Below, piece after piece: positions 1 through 9,547 of a stretch of 10,238 bases of DNA. The notes beneath the pieces were generated by a model that was not told the DNA's origin, did not search any database, and was given only the letters and a program-made list of their open reading frames with translations. Position numbers and translations under genes: made by a program. The number at the start of each line of letters is the position of its first letter. Position 1 is the first letter of the stretch. The stretch spans positions 1-10,238 of the forward strand of contig JAHECE010000091.1 of NCBI GenBank assembly GCA_024641895.1. The letters are read 5' to 3'. Source of the DNA: Actinomycetales bacterium (lineage in GTDB: Bacteria; Actinomycetota; Actinomycetes; Actinomycetales; JAHECE01).

Positions 1-7
1 CGCAGCC

Positions 8-33
8 GGCGTCGCTACCCGGCGTCGCTACCC
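8..33. repeat. Perfect 13-bp tandem duplication at the maturase stop codon
   Basis: The 13-mer GGCGTCGCTACCC occurs twice head to tail (8-20 and 21-33). The TAG stop of the maturase gene (15-17 on the minus strand) lies in the left copy. Because 13 is not a multiple of 3, the duplication changes the reading frame at the very C-terminus, so the last few residues and the stop position depend on it. Replication slippage is the likely origin. This is read directly from the sequence. Confidence 0.9.
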
Positions 34-1487
34 GCGTCCTGGCGCCTCGTCCGCCCGGCGGCGCGGCGTCCTCGTTCGGTCACGGGTGCACGGGGAACCC
101 CGAGCCCCACGGGCAGCAGGTCGGGCTCGTCGCCGGCCGCGAGCGGGCGGTCGCCGGCCGCCGCAGCCGCCGCGTTCCAGCGGTCCACGAGCGGCTGTCC
201 CTCCCGGGCCAGGACGCCCATCACCTCCGAGGCGGCGAGGCCGCGGCGCATCAGCTCGACCATGATCTTCATGGGCACGTCGACGTGGTGGAAGAAGTCC
301 TTGAAGCCTGCGCACAGGTAGTTCAGGCCGGGCTCGCCGTCGGGGGTCATGCCGAACCGGTTCTTGGGGCACTCCCCGTGGCACGCGAACCGGACGTCGC
401 AGTCGAGGCAGTAGCGGGGCAGGGAGTCGCGCTTGTCCTGACCGAACCGGTACTGCTGACGGCTCGCGACCAGATCCTCGATCGAGTGCTCCCCGATGTT
501 GCCCACGAGGTACTCAGGGTCGACGAAGTGGTCGCAGGAGTACAGGTCACCGTTGTGCTCGAGCGCCAGGCCCAGGCCGCACGTCTCGTTGAAGACGCAC
601 ATCCCCGACTGCGCCATGCCGGCCCAGTTGCGCGCCGCGGCCTCGAAGGTCTGCACGTAGAGGCGGCCGACGTCGTGGCGCACCCACTCGTCGAAGACCG
701 TCGTCAGGAACGCCCCGAACTGCTCCGGCCCGACCGACCGCTCCGAGGCGTAGGAGCCCCGCAGGTCGGCAGGGGCGCCGTGGGCGTCGACGCGCTCCAC
801 CACCGGGATGAACTGCATCCAGTCGGTGCGGGCCTCGTCGCGCAGGAACGCGTACACCTCCAGCGGGTGATCGCCGTTGACGCGGTTGACGGTGGTCAGG
901 ACGTTGTACTCCACGCCGTGCTTCTGCAGGAGGCGAAGCCCTCGCATCACGTCGTCGAACGTGCCCTTGCCCCGCTTGTTCACCCGGAAGGCGTCGTGCA
1001 GCTCGCGTGGGCCGTCGATGCTGATCCCGACGAGGAAGTCGTGCTCGGCCAGGAACTCGCACCACTCGTCCGTGAGCAGCGTCCCGTTGGTCTGCATCGT
1101 GTTGAGGAACGTCATGCCCGGCTTGCGGTAGCGCTCCTGCAGCGCCATCGCCTTCCGGTAGAAGGCCAGGCCCATCATCGTGGGCTCGCCTCCTTGCCAC
1201 GCCACCGTGACCTGCGGCGTCCGGTGCGCCTCGATCAACGAGCGGATGTAGGTCTCGAGCATCTCGTCCGACATCCGGAACCGGTCGCCCTCGTACAGCG
1301 ACTCCTTGTCCAGGAAGAAGCAGTAGCTGCAGCCGAGGTTGCAGATCGCCCCTGTGGGCTTGGCCAGGACGTGGACGCCCGGCGGCGACCAGGCCCGTTC
1401 GCCGCCCTGTGCGCCGCGGACCGTCGGCGTCGGCAAGGGCCTCGGCGACGGCGCGGCCCTTGGTGAACGCGCGCGAGCGCCGCTCAT
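15..1487 (-). CDS. Anaerobic sulfatase-maturating enzyme (radical SAM/SPASM, anSME type)
   Basis: A protein of 490 aa. The anSME family converts an active-site Cys or Ser of a sulfatase into formylglycine in the cytoplasm, using S-adenosylmethionine and three [4Fe-4S] clusters. The radical SAM motif CNLGCSYC is at residues 49-56 and GGEP at 99-102. The SPASM part has cysteines at 297, 303, 318, 360, 363, 369, 373 and 392. Their spacing follows the known anSME pattern, and Asp319 directly follows Cys318 where the family has its catalytic Asp. About 40 N-terminal and 70 C-terminal residues are Arg/Ala/Pro-rich and outside the core. I chose ATG 1487 because a strong Shine-Dalgarno precedes it; a GTG 36 nt upstream (1523) is also in frame. 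No sulfatase gene is visible, so the substrate may be encoded to the left or elsewhere. A SPASM peptide-modifying enzyme for another substrate is the main alternative. Confidence 0.88.
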   Translation of the reverse strand: MSGARARSPRAAPSPRPLPTPTVRGAQGGERAWSPPGVHVLAKPTGAICNLGCSYCFFLDKESLYEGDRFRMSDEMLETYIRSLIEAHRTPQVTVAWQGGEPTMMGLAFYRKAMALQERYRKPGMTFLNTMQTNGTLLTDEWCEFLAEHDFLVGISIDGPRELHDAFRVNKRGKGTFDDVMRGLRLLQKHGVEYNVLTTVNRVNGDHPLEVYAFLRDEARTDWMQFIPVVERVDAHGAPADLRGSYASERSVGPEQFGAFLTTVFDEWVRHDVGRLYVQTFEAAARNWAGMAQSGMCVFNETCGLGLALEHNGDLYSCDHFVDPEYLVGNIGEHSIEDLVASRQQYRFGQDKRDSLPRYCLDCDVRFACHGECPKNRFGMTPDGEPGLNYLCAGFKDFFHHVDVPMKIMVELMRRGLAASEVMGVLAREGQPLVDRWNAAAAAAGDRPLAAGDEPDLLPVGLGVPRAPVTERGRRAAGRTRRQDAGSDAG

Positions 1488-1493
1488 CGTCGG

Positions 1494-1502
1494 CCTCTCC
1501 TC
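1494..1502 (-). promoter_or_regulatory. Ribosome binding site deciding the maturase start
   Basis: GAGGAGAGG on the minus strand sits 6 nt before ATG 1487. It favours that codon over the in-frame GTG at 1523, which has no comparable purine tract at the right distance. Confidence 0.75.
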
Positions 1503-1546
1503 GCCACAGTCGGCTCCCTTCACGACGCCCGTGCGACGCTAGCAGT

Positions 1547-1556
1547 GCGTGCACGC
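1547..1556. repeat. 10-bp palindrome GCGTGCACGC upstream of the maturase
   Basis: A perfect 10-bp palindrome about 60 nt upstream of the maturase ATG. It could be an operator half of a regulator site, but palindromes this short occur by chance in GC-rich DNA. The rest of 1503-1648 holds no gene and no convincing promoter; TAGCGT on the minus strand near 1540 resembles a -10 but has no good -35. Confidence 0.3.
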
Positions 1557-1648
1557 CTCGGACCGGCACCTAGATCCCGTGGTCCGGGTCCCCGGGACCG
1601 GGGCTCCCCGTGACCCCGCCGACGCGGCCCTCACGCCGCCGCGGCCCA

Positions 1649-2051
1649 TCACGCGAGCGTGGGGGCCGAGAAGCGCCCGGCGGGGTCGAACGGCAGAGAC
1701 GCCAACTGCTGGTCGACCTCGACGTCCTCGCCCGGCTCGCTGCTGACGACCAGGCGCGCCTCGGCCTCCGCGCCGCCCGAGAACTCCTCGCCGGACCGAT
1801 GCCCGGTGCCGAGCACCTCGAACGGTCCCGAACACGAGCACGGCGGCGCGGCGCGGCGATACCCGAAGCGGCCACATCGAGGGCGCGGGCAGCCACCGGC
1901 GCACCGCGTCTGCATCGGCCGTGAAGTGCCCCGCGGCGAACCGGTCGATCGTCCGCTCAAACCGTCCGTCGCCGTACGTGACGCCGTCGACCTCGAACGC
2001 CGTCTGCCCCGCCTGCCCGCTCGTGTCGGTCGCACCCCTTCGATACCCCAC
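1649..2051 (-). pseudogene. Frameshifted remnant, possibly acetoacetate-decarboxylase-like
   Basis: Two reading frames must be joined to give sensible protein. From about 2051 (GTG) to about 1824, one frame encodes FEVDGVTYGDGRFERTIDRF, then a stretch with ADADAVRRWLP and RAAVLVFGT. That frame then turns into Arg/Gly-rich nonsense. The next frame is coherent from FEVLGTGHRSGEEFSGG through VEVDQQLASLPFD to a TGA at 1649-1651. Skipping one base near 1821-1825 fuses them into about 133 aa. The N-terminal pattern (Asp-Ala-x2-Arg-x2-Leu-Pro, then a strand of small hydrophobics) recalls acetoacetate decarboxylase family proteins, which are usually well over 200 aa, so part of the fold would also be missing. 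The family call is tentative; the frame change is the firmer observation. No clear ribosome binding site is seen. A sequencing error is an alternative explanation. Confidence 0.5.
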
Positions 2052-2118
2052 CGCGAGCGCTAGGTCCAGGGTTGGCTTCCGCGACGGCCGTCAGGATCCC
2101 CGCGGCCCCGCGGCCCGA

Positions 2119-3153
2119 TCAACGAGCGGGCGCGGTCGGCGCTCCCTGCGCCGGCGAGGACCACGAGTGCAGCGTGGCGACGTAGTTGGCGCGCTCGAAC
2201 GCGGACGGGCTTGCCGACGTCGCGTGGCTCGCACTGCCGCGCAGCTGGCTGACGGAGTCGTACTCGTGCTCCGTCAGCCAGTCCCTCAGCTGCGCCTCGA
2301 CGACGGCGAAGTGGTCGGGGCCGTGCCGGAGCGCCGCGGAGGTCATCATGGCGACGTCCGCCCCGACCGCCAACGCCTTGACGACGTCGGTCCCCGAGGC
2401 GATGCCCGTGGTCGCGGCGAGGCCGGTCCCCGGACCCAGCTGGGGCCGCAGGATCGCGATCCAGCGCAGCGGCAGTCGGAGCTCCCATGGCCGGCTGAGG
2501 GCGAGCTGCGGCGCGACGTCGAAGGTCTCGAGGTCGAGGTCGGGCTGGTAGAAGCGGTTGAAGAGCACGAGCCCGTCGGCTCCCGCTGCGACCACCCGGC
2601 TCGCGAAGTGCGCGGTGGCCGAGTAGTACGGGCTGAGCTTGACGGCGAGCGGGACCTCGATCTCCGCGCGGACGGCGGCCACGATCTCGACGTCGGAGTC
2701 CTCGACGTCCGCTCCCGAGCGCGTCGGGTCCGCAGCGACGCGGTAGAGGTTCAGTTCGATCGCATCGGCACCGGCGTCGACCATCCAGCGCGCGTACCGC
2801 GACCAGCTGCCCGGTGCGGTGGCGTTGAGGCTGGCGATCACGGGGATCCCTGACCGCGCCTTGATCGCCTCCAGCCGGTTCAGGTAGCGGTCGCCGACGC
2901 CCTCGAAGCTGTCGATGGCGGGGAAGTAGTCGCCCGCCTCGGCGAACACGTCCGAGCCGGCCTCGAGCGCGCGGGTGAGCTCGAGCTCCTGGTGGAGGAT
3001 CTCCTCCTCGAAGAGGGAGGGCAGCACCAGGGCTCCGGCGCCGGCGTCCTCGACCCGCTTCGCCGAGTCGGGCTGCCCGTTCAGCGGCGACGCCGAGGCG
3101 ACCACGGGTGAGCGCAGGTCCAGTCCCAGGTAGCGGGTCGAGAGGTCGACCAT
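2119..3153 (-). CDS. Dihydroorotate dehydrogenase-like flavoprotein paired with PFOR
   Basis: A 344-aa TIM-barrel protein of the DHOD-like group often encoded next to nifJ; its substrate is unknown to me. The start resembles DHOD (DLSTRYLGLDLRSPVVASAS, residues 3-22). VKLSP at 171-175 provides the conserved Lys172. TTGIASG (248-254) and AVGADVAMMTSAALRHG (262-278) form the C-terminal phosphate-binding part expected to hold FMN. Key departures from true DHODs: where they have ELNxSCPN, this protein has ELNLYRVAAD (133-142). The protein has no cysteine at all, so it lacks the class 1 catalytic Cys. A role in pyrimidine synthesis is therefore unlikely. The gene begins 1 nt after the nifJ stop, with its ribosome binding site inside nifJ, so the two are almost certainly co-transcribed and translationally coupled. 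An electron-transfer or ferredoxin-linked role is inference. No signal peptide is seen, so it should be cytoplasmic. Confidence 0.88.
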   Translation of the reverse strand: MVDLSTRYLGLDLRSPVVASASPLNGQPDSAKRVEDAGAGALVLPSLFEEEILHQELELTRALEAGSDVFAEAGDYFPAIDSFEGVGDRYLNRLEAIKARSGIPVIASLNATAPGSWSRYARWMVDAGADAIELNLYRVAADPTRSGADVEDSDVEIVAAVRAEIEVPLAVKLSPYYSATAHFASRVVAAGADGLVLFNRFYQPDLDLETFDVAPQLALSRPWELRLPLRWIAILRPQLGPGTGLAATTGIASGTDVVKALAVGADVAMMTSAALRHGPDHFAVVEAQLRDWLTEHEYDSVSQLRGSASHATSASPSAFERANYVATLHSWSSPAQGAPTAPAR

Positions 3154-3154
3154 C

Positions 3155-6862
<3,708 letters not shown>

Positions 6863-6868
6863 GTGCCG

Positions 6869-6897
6869 AGCCTCGCGCCGCGGGGCCGGGGTGTCAA
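6869..6897 (-). promoter_or_regulatory. Promoter candidate for a leaderless nifJ transcript
   Basis: On the minus strand, TTGACA (6892-6897) is a perfect consensus -35. After exactly 17 bp comes GAGGCT (6869-6874), which keeps the A2 and T6 positions of a -10 element. Six nt later is the nifJ GTG (6860-6862), so transcription would begin at or next to the start codon. Leaderless mRNAs are common in actinobacteria, and the lack of a good Shine-Dalgarno before this GTG agrees. The weak -10 limits confidence. Confidence 0.5.
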
Positions 6898-6916
6898 ACC
6901 TCCGAGCGCGCGCCGG

Positions 6917-6941
6917 TCGTGCCGACTGCGGGCGGGCACGA
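6917..6941. repeat. Inverted repeat upstream of the nifJ promoter candidate
   Basis: TCGTGCC (6917-6923) and GGCACGA (6935-6941) are perfect 7-bp inverted arms with an 11-bp spacer. The right edge of the -35 candidate lies 20 bp away (6897), a position suited to a regulator of nifJ. The arm sequence and spacing do not fit the Rex operator I know. Chance is possible. Confidence 0.35.
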
Positions 6942-7096
6942 GGGTGCGTGTCGCTGCACGCGTGCCGGACTCCGCGGTCGGCGGCGGCGGCGGGCGAGGA
7001 GCGGTGATCGCTCCCTTCGTCGTCGCGGCGCGGCATCGGATCGCGCTCGAATCCGGTCCCACGAAACGGCTCGAGGGGCCTCCTAGACTTGACCGT

Positions 7097-7127
7097 CGCC
7101 TCGGGCGACGATCGCGCGCCCGAGGCG
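7097..7127. repeat. Perfect 11-bp inverted repeat upstream of the aldo/keto reductase
   Basis: CGCCTCGGGCG (7097-7107) and CGCCCGAGGCG (7117-7127) are exact reverse complements separated by 9 nt (ACGATCGCG). The element ends 105 nt before the ATG at 7233 and begins 8 bp after the -10-like TAGACT. It could be an operator dyad or, if transcribed, a very stable 5'-leader hairpin. No T-tract follows, so it does not look like an intrinsic terminator. Confidence 0.6.
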
Positions 7128-7220
7128 CGCGCATCGGCTCGGGCGCCGACGCCGCCGAGGTGCCCGCGACGAGCGCCCCTCGCCCTGCAGCCTGGACCGA
7201 ATCGATTCGCACATCCGCCG

Positions 7221-7226
7221 AGAGGA
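7221..7226 (+). promoter_or_regulatory. Ribosome binding site of the aldo/keto reductase
   Basis: AGAGGA lies 6 nt before ATG 7233 and decides this start over the longer in-frame opening at 7089, whose extra 48 residues are Arg/Ala/Pro-rich and unlike the family. Confidence 0.7.
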
Positions 7227-7232
7227 CCCGCG

Positions 7233-8264
7233 ATGACCTACGTGGCCGACGACGCCCGCTACGACTCCATGCACTTCCGCCGGTGCGGCCGCAGCGGGCT
7301 CGACCTGCCCGCGCTCTCGCTGGGCCTCTGGCACAACTTCGGGGACGACAAGGCCTTTTCGACCCAGCGGGCCATCGTGCGCCGTGCCTTCGACCTGGGC
7401 ATCACCCACATGGACCTCGCGAACAACTACGGCCCGCCGCCCGGCTCCGCCGAGCGGAACTTCGGTCGCCTGCTCGACCTCGACCTGCGTCCCTACCGCG
7501 ACGAGCTCGTCGTCTCGACGAAGGCCGGTTACGACATGTGGCCGGGGCCGTACGGGCAGGGCGGCGGCGGGCGCAAGTACGTGCTCTCGAGCCTCGATCA
7601 GTCGCTGGGGCGGATGGGGCTCGAGTACGTCGACATCTTCTACTCGCACCGGTTCGACCGGAGCACCCCGCTCGAGGAGACGATGGGAGCGCTGCACACG
7701 GCCGTTCAGCAGGGCAAGGCGCTGTACGTGGGCATCTCGAGCTACAGCCCGGCGGACACCCGCCGGGCGGCCCAGATCCTCGCCGACCTCGGCACCCCGC
7801 TGCTCATCCACCAGCCCTCGTACTCCATGCTCAATCGCTGGATCGAGACGGAGGGGCTCCTCGACGTGCTGGAGGACGTCGGCGCCGGCGCCATCGCGTT
7901 CTCGCCGCTCGCCCAGGGCATGCTCACCGACAAGTACCTGGAAGGGATCCCTGCGGGATCTCGGGCCGCGTCGAACAAGTCGCTCGCGCCGAGCCTCCTG
8001 ACCGAGGACGTCCGCCGGCACATCCGCGCGCTCGACGCCATCGCCAGGGAGCGCGGGCAGTCGCTCGCCCAGCTCGCGCTGGTCTGGGCGCTGCGGGACC
8101 GGCGGGTGACCTCCCTGGTCCTCGGCGCGAGCAGCGTGCGCCAGCTCGAGCAGAACGTGGCCGCCCTCGCGAACGAGGGTCTCAGCGACGACGAGCTGGC
8201 CCGGATCGACGAGCACGCCCTCGACGCCGGCATCGATCTCTGGGCGAAGTCCCGGGGCGCCTGA
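7233..8264 (+). CDS. yghZ: Aldo/keto reductase, YghZ (L-glyceraldehyde 3-phosphate reductase) type
   Basis: A 343-aa NADPH-dependent carbonyl reductase with a TIM-barrel fold, expected in the cytoplasm. The catalytic tetrad is visible: Asp61 and Tyr66 in DLANNYGPPPGSAE, Lys97 in VVSTKAGYD, and His139 in DIFYSHRFD. The segments YVLSSLDQSLGRMGLEYVDI (116-135), GKALYVGISSYSP, LLIHQPSYSMLNRWIE and IAFSPLAQGMLTDKYL are typical of the YghZ/MgrA subgroup. VLGASSVRQLEQNVAAL near the C-terminus is the cofactor-phosphate region. Length is normal for the group. The E. coli relative reduces L-glyceraldehyde 3-phosphate and some other aldehydes such as methylglyoxal; the substrate here is unproven. The gene stands alone on the plus strand, diverging from nifJ and converging with the Gfo/Idh/MocA gene, so it is probably monocistronic. 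No key residue is missing. Confidence 0.93.
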   Translation: MTYVADDARYDSMHFRRCGRSGLDLPALSLGLWHNFGDDKAFSTQRAIVRRAFDLGITHMDLANNYGPPPGSAERNFGRLLDLDLRPYRDELVVSTKAGYDMWPGPYGQGGGGRKYVLSSLDQSLGRMGLEYVDIFYSHRFDRSTPLEETMGALHTAVQQGKALYVGISSYSPADTRRAAQILADLGTPLLIHQPSYSMLNRWIETEGLLDVLEDVGAGAIAFSPLAQGMLTDKYLEGIPAGSRAASNKSLAPSLLTEDVRRHIRALDAIARERGQSLAQLALVWALRDRRVTSLVLGASSVRQLEQNVAALANEGLSDDELARIDEHALDAGIDLWAKSRGA

Positions 8265-8270
8265 GGGCGA

Positions 8271-8314
8271 CGTCCGCCTCGCTGGACGGGCCGGACGTAC
8301 CTCGATCCCGAGGT
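8271..8314. terminator. Possible bidirectional terminator between convergent genes
   Basis: The 61-bp gap between the convergent stop codons holds two small hairpins: CGTCC/GGACG (8271-8275 and 8284-8288, 8-nt loop) and ACCTCG-ATCC-CGAGGT (8299-8314). Position suits a shared terminator, but neither has a T-tract and both are short, so this rests mainly on context. Confidence 0.35.
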
Positions 8315-8325
8315 GGGACGGCGCC

Positions 8326-9339
8326 CTAGCCGCCGGACCCGCTGCGTCGCCGGAAGTCCGCGAGGACCGTGTCGACGATGCGCGCCGTCCGCAGCGCGCT
8401 GCGCCCGGTGCTCGGGCACTCGCCCGTCCCCAGCAGGGCGTCGACCACCGTCTGGATCAGTGGCAGCTGCACCGGCACCGGGTAGGGCGCGGCGATCTCC
8501 CGCATCCCTGAGGCGGTGGTCAGGCTGAGCGGCTCCTGGCCGAAGGACGAGAACCGTAGCGAGCCGCTCGTGCCGACGATCTCGACCTCGTCGCGGCTCT
8601 CGTTCGCGTCGAACGCCCACAGGCCGACGCCCTGCACGCCGGAGGCGAAGGACCAGGAGGCGACGACCGTGTCCTCCGCCGGATACCGGTCGTCGAGACG
8701 TGCCGCGGAACCCGAGGCGTGCGCTATCGGTCCGAGGAGCAGGTCGAGGAAGTCCAGGGTGTGGGAGCCGAGGTCCACGAAGAGGCCGCCGCCGGCGATC
8801 TCCGGCCGGAGCCGCCACGGCACCGCGTCCGCCGGCTCCCAGCGCGGCGCCGGGCTCTGCGTCCGAACGGTGACGGCGCGCACCTGGCCGATCGCGCCGT
8901 CGTCGAGGAGGGCCGCGACGGCGTGGAACCGAGGCATCGCGCGGCGGTAGTACGCGACGAAGAGTGGCACCCCGGCGGCCTCGCACGCGGAGATCATCGC
9001 CTCGCACTCGGCGGCCGTCCGCGCCATCGGCTTCTCGACGTACACCGGCTTGCCGGCGGCGGCGGCCCGCACCGCGTAGTCGCAGTGGGAGTCGGGTGGA
9101 GTCGCGATGTACACCGCGTCGACGTCGCGGTCGCCGATCAGGGCGTCCGCGTCGTCGTACCACCGTGGCACCCGGTGCCGGCGGGCGTAGTCCGCGGCCT
9201 TGGCCCCGTCGCGTCGCATCACCGCGACCAGTTCGGAGCCGCGGGCCTGGCGGAAGGCCGGCCCGCTCTTGACCTCGGTGACGTCGCCGACGCCGATGAT
9301 CCCCCAGCGGACGGGCGCGCTGAGCGGCGGGGTCTCCAT
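8326..9339 (-). CDS. Gfo/Idh/MocA family oxidoreductase
   Basis: A 337-aa NAD(P)-dependent dehydrogenase of the glucose-fructose oxidoreductase/inositol dehydrogenase type, acting on a sugar or polyol not identifiable from sequence. The Rossmann motif is at the N-terminus (RWGIIGVGDV, residues 11-20, with Gly16 and Gly18). VYIATPPDSH (77-86) and VEKPMA (101-106) give the cofactor-domain signature with the EKP lysine. The C-terminal domain has VDLGSHTLDFLDLLLG (188-203), where Asp189 and His193 fit the usual D-x3-H active-site pair. Length is typical. I chose ATG 9339 because the Rossmann strand follows directly; the frame stays open to 9495, but those 52 residues are Arg/Pro-rich. There is no Shine-Dalgarno; TATCGT 6 nt upstream suggests a leaderless start. 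No sugar transporter or kinase is adjacent to suggest a pathway. Confidence 0.92.
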   Translation of the reverse strand: METPPLSAPVRWGIIGVGDVTEVKSGPAFRQARGSELVAVMRRDGAKAADYARRHRVPRWYDDADALIGDRDVDAVYIATPPDSHCDYAVRAAAAGKPVYVEKPMARTAAECEAMISACEAAGVPLFVAYYRRAMPRFHAVAALLDDGAIGQVRAVTVRTQSPAPRWEPADAVPWRLRPEIAGGGLFVDLGSHTLDFLDLLLGPIAHASGSAARLDDRYPAEDTVVASWSFASGVQGVGLWAFDANESRDEVEIVGTSGSLRFSSFGQEPLSLTTASGMREIAAPYPVPVQLPLIQTVVDALLGTGECPSTGRSALRTARIVDTVLADFRRRSGSGG

Positions 9340-9345
9340 CCGGGG

Positions 9346-9351
9346 ACGATA
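9346..9351 (-). promoter_or_regulatory. Possible -10 element for a leaderless Gfo/Idh/MocA mRNA
   Basis: TATCGT on the minus strand fits the TAnnnT pattern and lies 6 nt before ATG 9339, the same geometry as at nifJ. The position 17 bp further upstream reads CTCCGG, a poor -35, so support is weak. The missing Shine-Dalgarno is consistent. Confidence 0.3.
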
Positions 9352-9373
9352 TCGGCGTGACGTCGCTGCCGGA

Positions 9374-9426
9374 GGCAGGGATACGAACCGACGGCGGGGC
9401 GCGCCATTGAGCCCTGCCATCGGTTC
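9374..9426 (-). repeat. Two interleaved 7-bp inverted repeats before the Gfo/Idh/MocA gene
   Basis: GGCAGGG (9374-9380) is the reverse complement of CCCTGCC (9412-9418), and GAACCGA (9385-9391) of TCGGTTC (9420-9426). The pairs overlap in the order a-b-a'-b', so if transcribed they form a pseudoknot-like or kissing topology. Otherwise they are two nested DNA dyads upstream of the promoter. The right arms are 1 nt apart and the left arms 4 nt apart. Confidence 0.5.
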
Positions 9427-9452
9427 TGTGCCCCCCTTGGTGCGCGGAGCAA

Positions 9453-9486
9453 GTCGGCGCCGCTGCCCCCCAGCTGGGGCGCCGAC
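9453..9486 (-). terminator. Strong hairpin after the ABC permease gene, possible terminator
   Basis: GTCGGCGCC (9453-9461) pairs perfectly with GGCGCCGAC (9478-9486). Inside it, GCTG (9462-9465) pairs with CAGC (9471-9474) around a CCCCC loop, leaving a 3-nt bulge (TGG). This gives 13 GC-rich pairs, 62 nt downstream of the permease stop and upstream of the next gene. No T-tract follows on the minus strand, as is often the case for actinobacterial terminators, so the role is not certain. Confidence 0.5.
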
Positions 9487-9547
9487 CGGAAGCATCCGTC
9501 CTATCGGCCCTGGCCGGCCGTCGTTGAGGGAATTCGAGGGCGGATTC

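Larger units (their letters stand above)
6863..7232. other. Divergent intergenic region between nifJ and the aldo/keto reductase
   Basis: 370 bp with no supported gene; open frames here are extensions of the flanking genes with no family-like sequence. It holds the nifJ promoter candidate (6869-6897), an inverted repeat at 6917-6941, and a stronger one at 7097-7127. For the rightward gene, TAGACT at 7084-7089 resembles a -10, but I find no matching -35 at 16-19 bp upstream, so I do not call that promoter. Confidence 0.6.

Noticed and set aside
285..1466. Open frame of 393 codons antisense to the maturase
   Set aside because: Composition is typical of an antisense shadow, with no motif, while the minus strand has all radical SAM and SPASM cysteines.
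1581..1610. GGTCC-CCG-GGACC hairpin as a terminator of the pseudogene
   Set aside because: The stem is only 5 bp with a 3-nt loop and no T-tract, and the region is simply rich in G and C runs.
2099..2112. CCGCGG-CC-CCGCGG after the DHOD-like gene as a terminator
   Set aside because: Each half is itself a palindrome, the usable stem is about 5 bp, and no T-tract follows. I could not support it.
6917..6941. Rex (NADH/NAD+) operator upstream of nifJ
   Set aside because: The known Rex site has TGTGA-type arms with a short centre. The arms here are TCGTGCC with an 11-bp spacer.
7089..7117. TTGACC as a -35 for the aldo/keto reductase
   Set aside because: At 16-19 bp downstream the sequence is only C and G with no TAnnnT pattern.
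9371..9395. tRNA T-arm-like sequence (GGTTCGTATCC on the minus strand)
   Set aside because: The flanking bases do not form a T-stem, and no acceptor, anticodon or D arm can be built around it.
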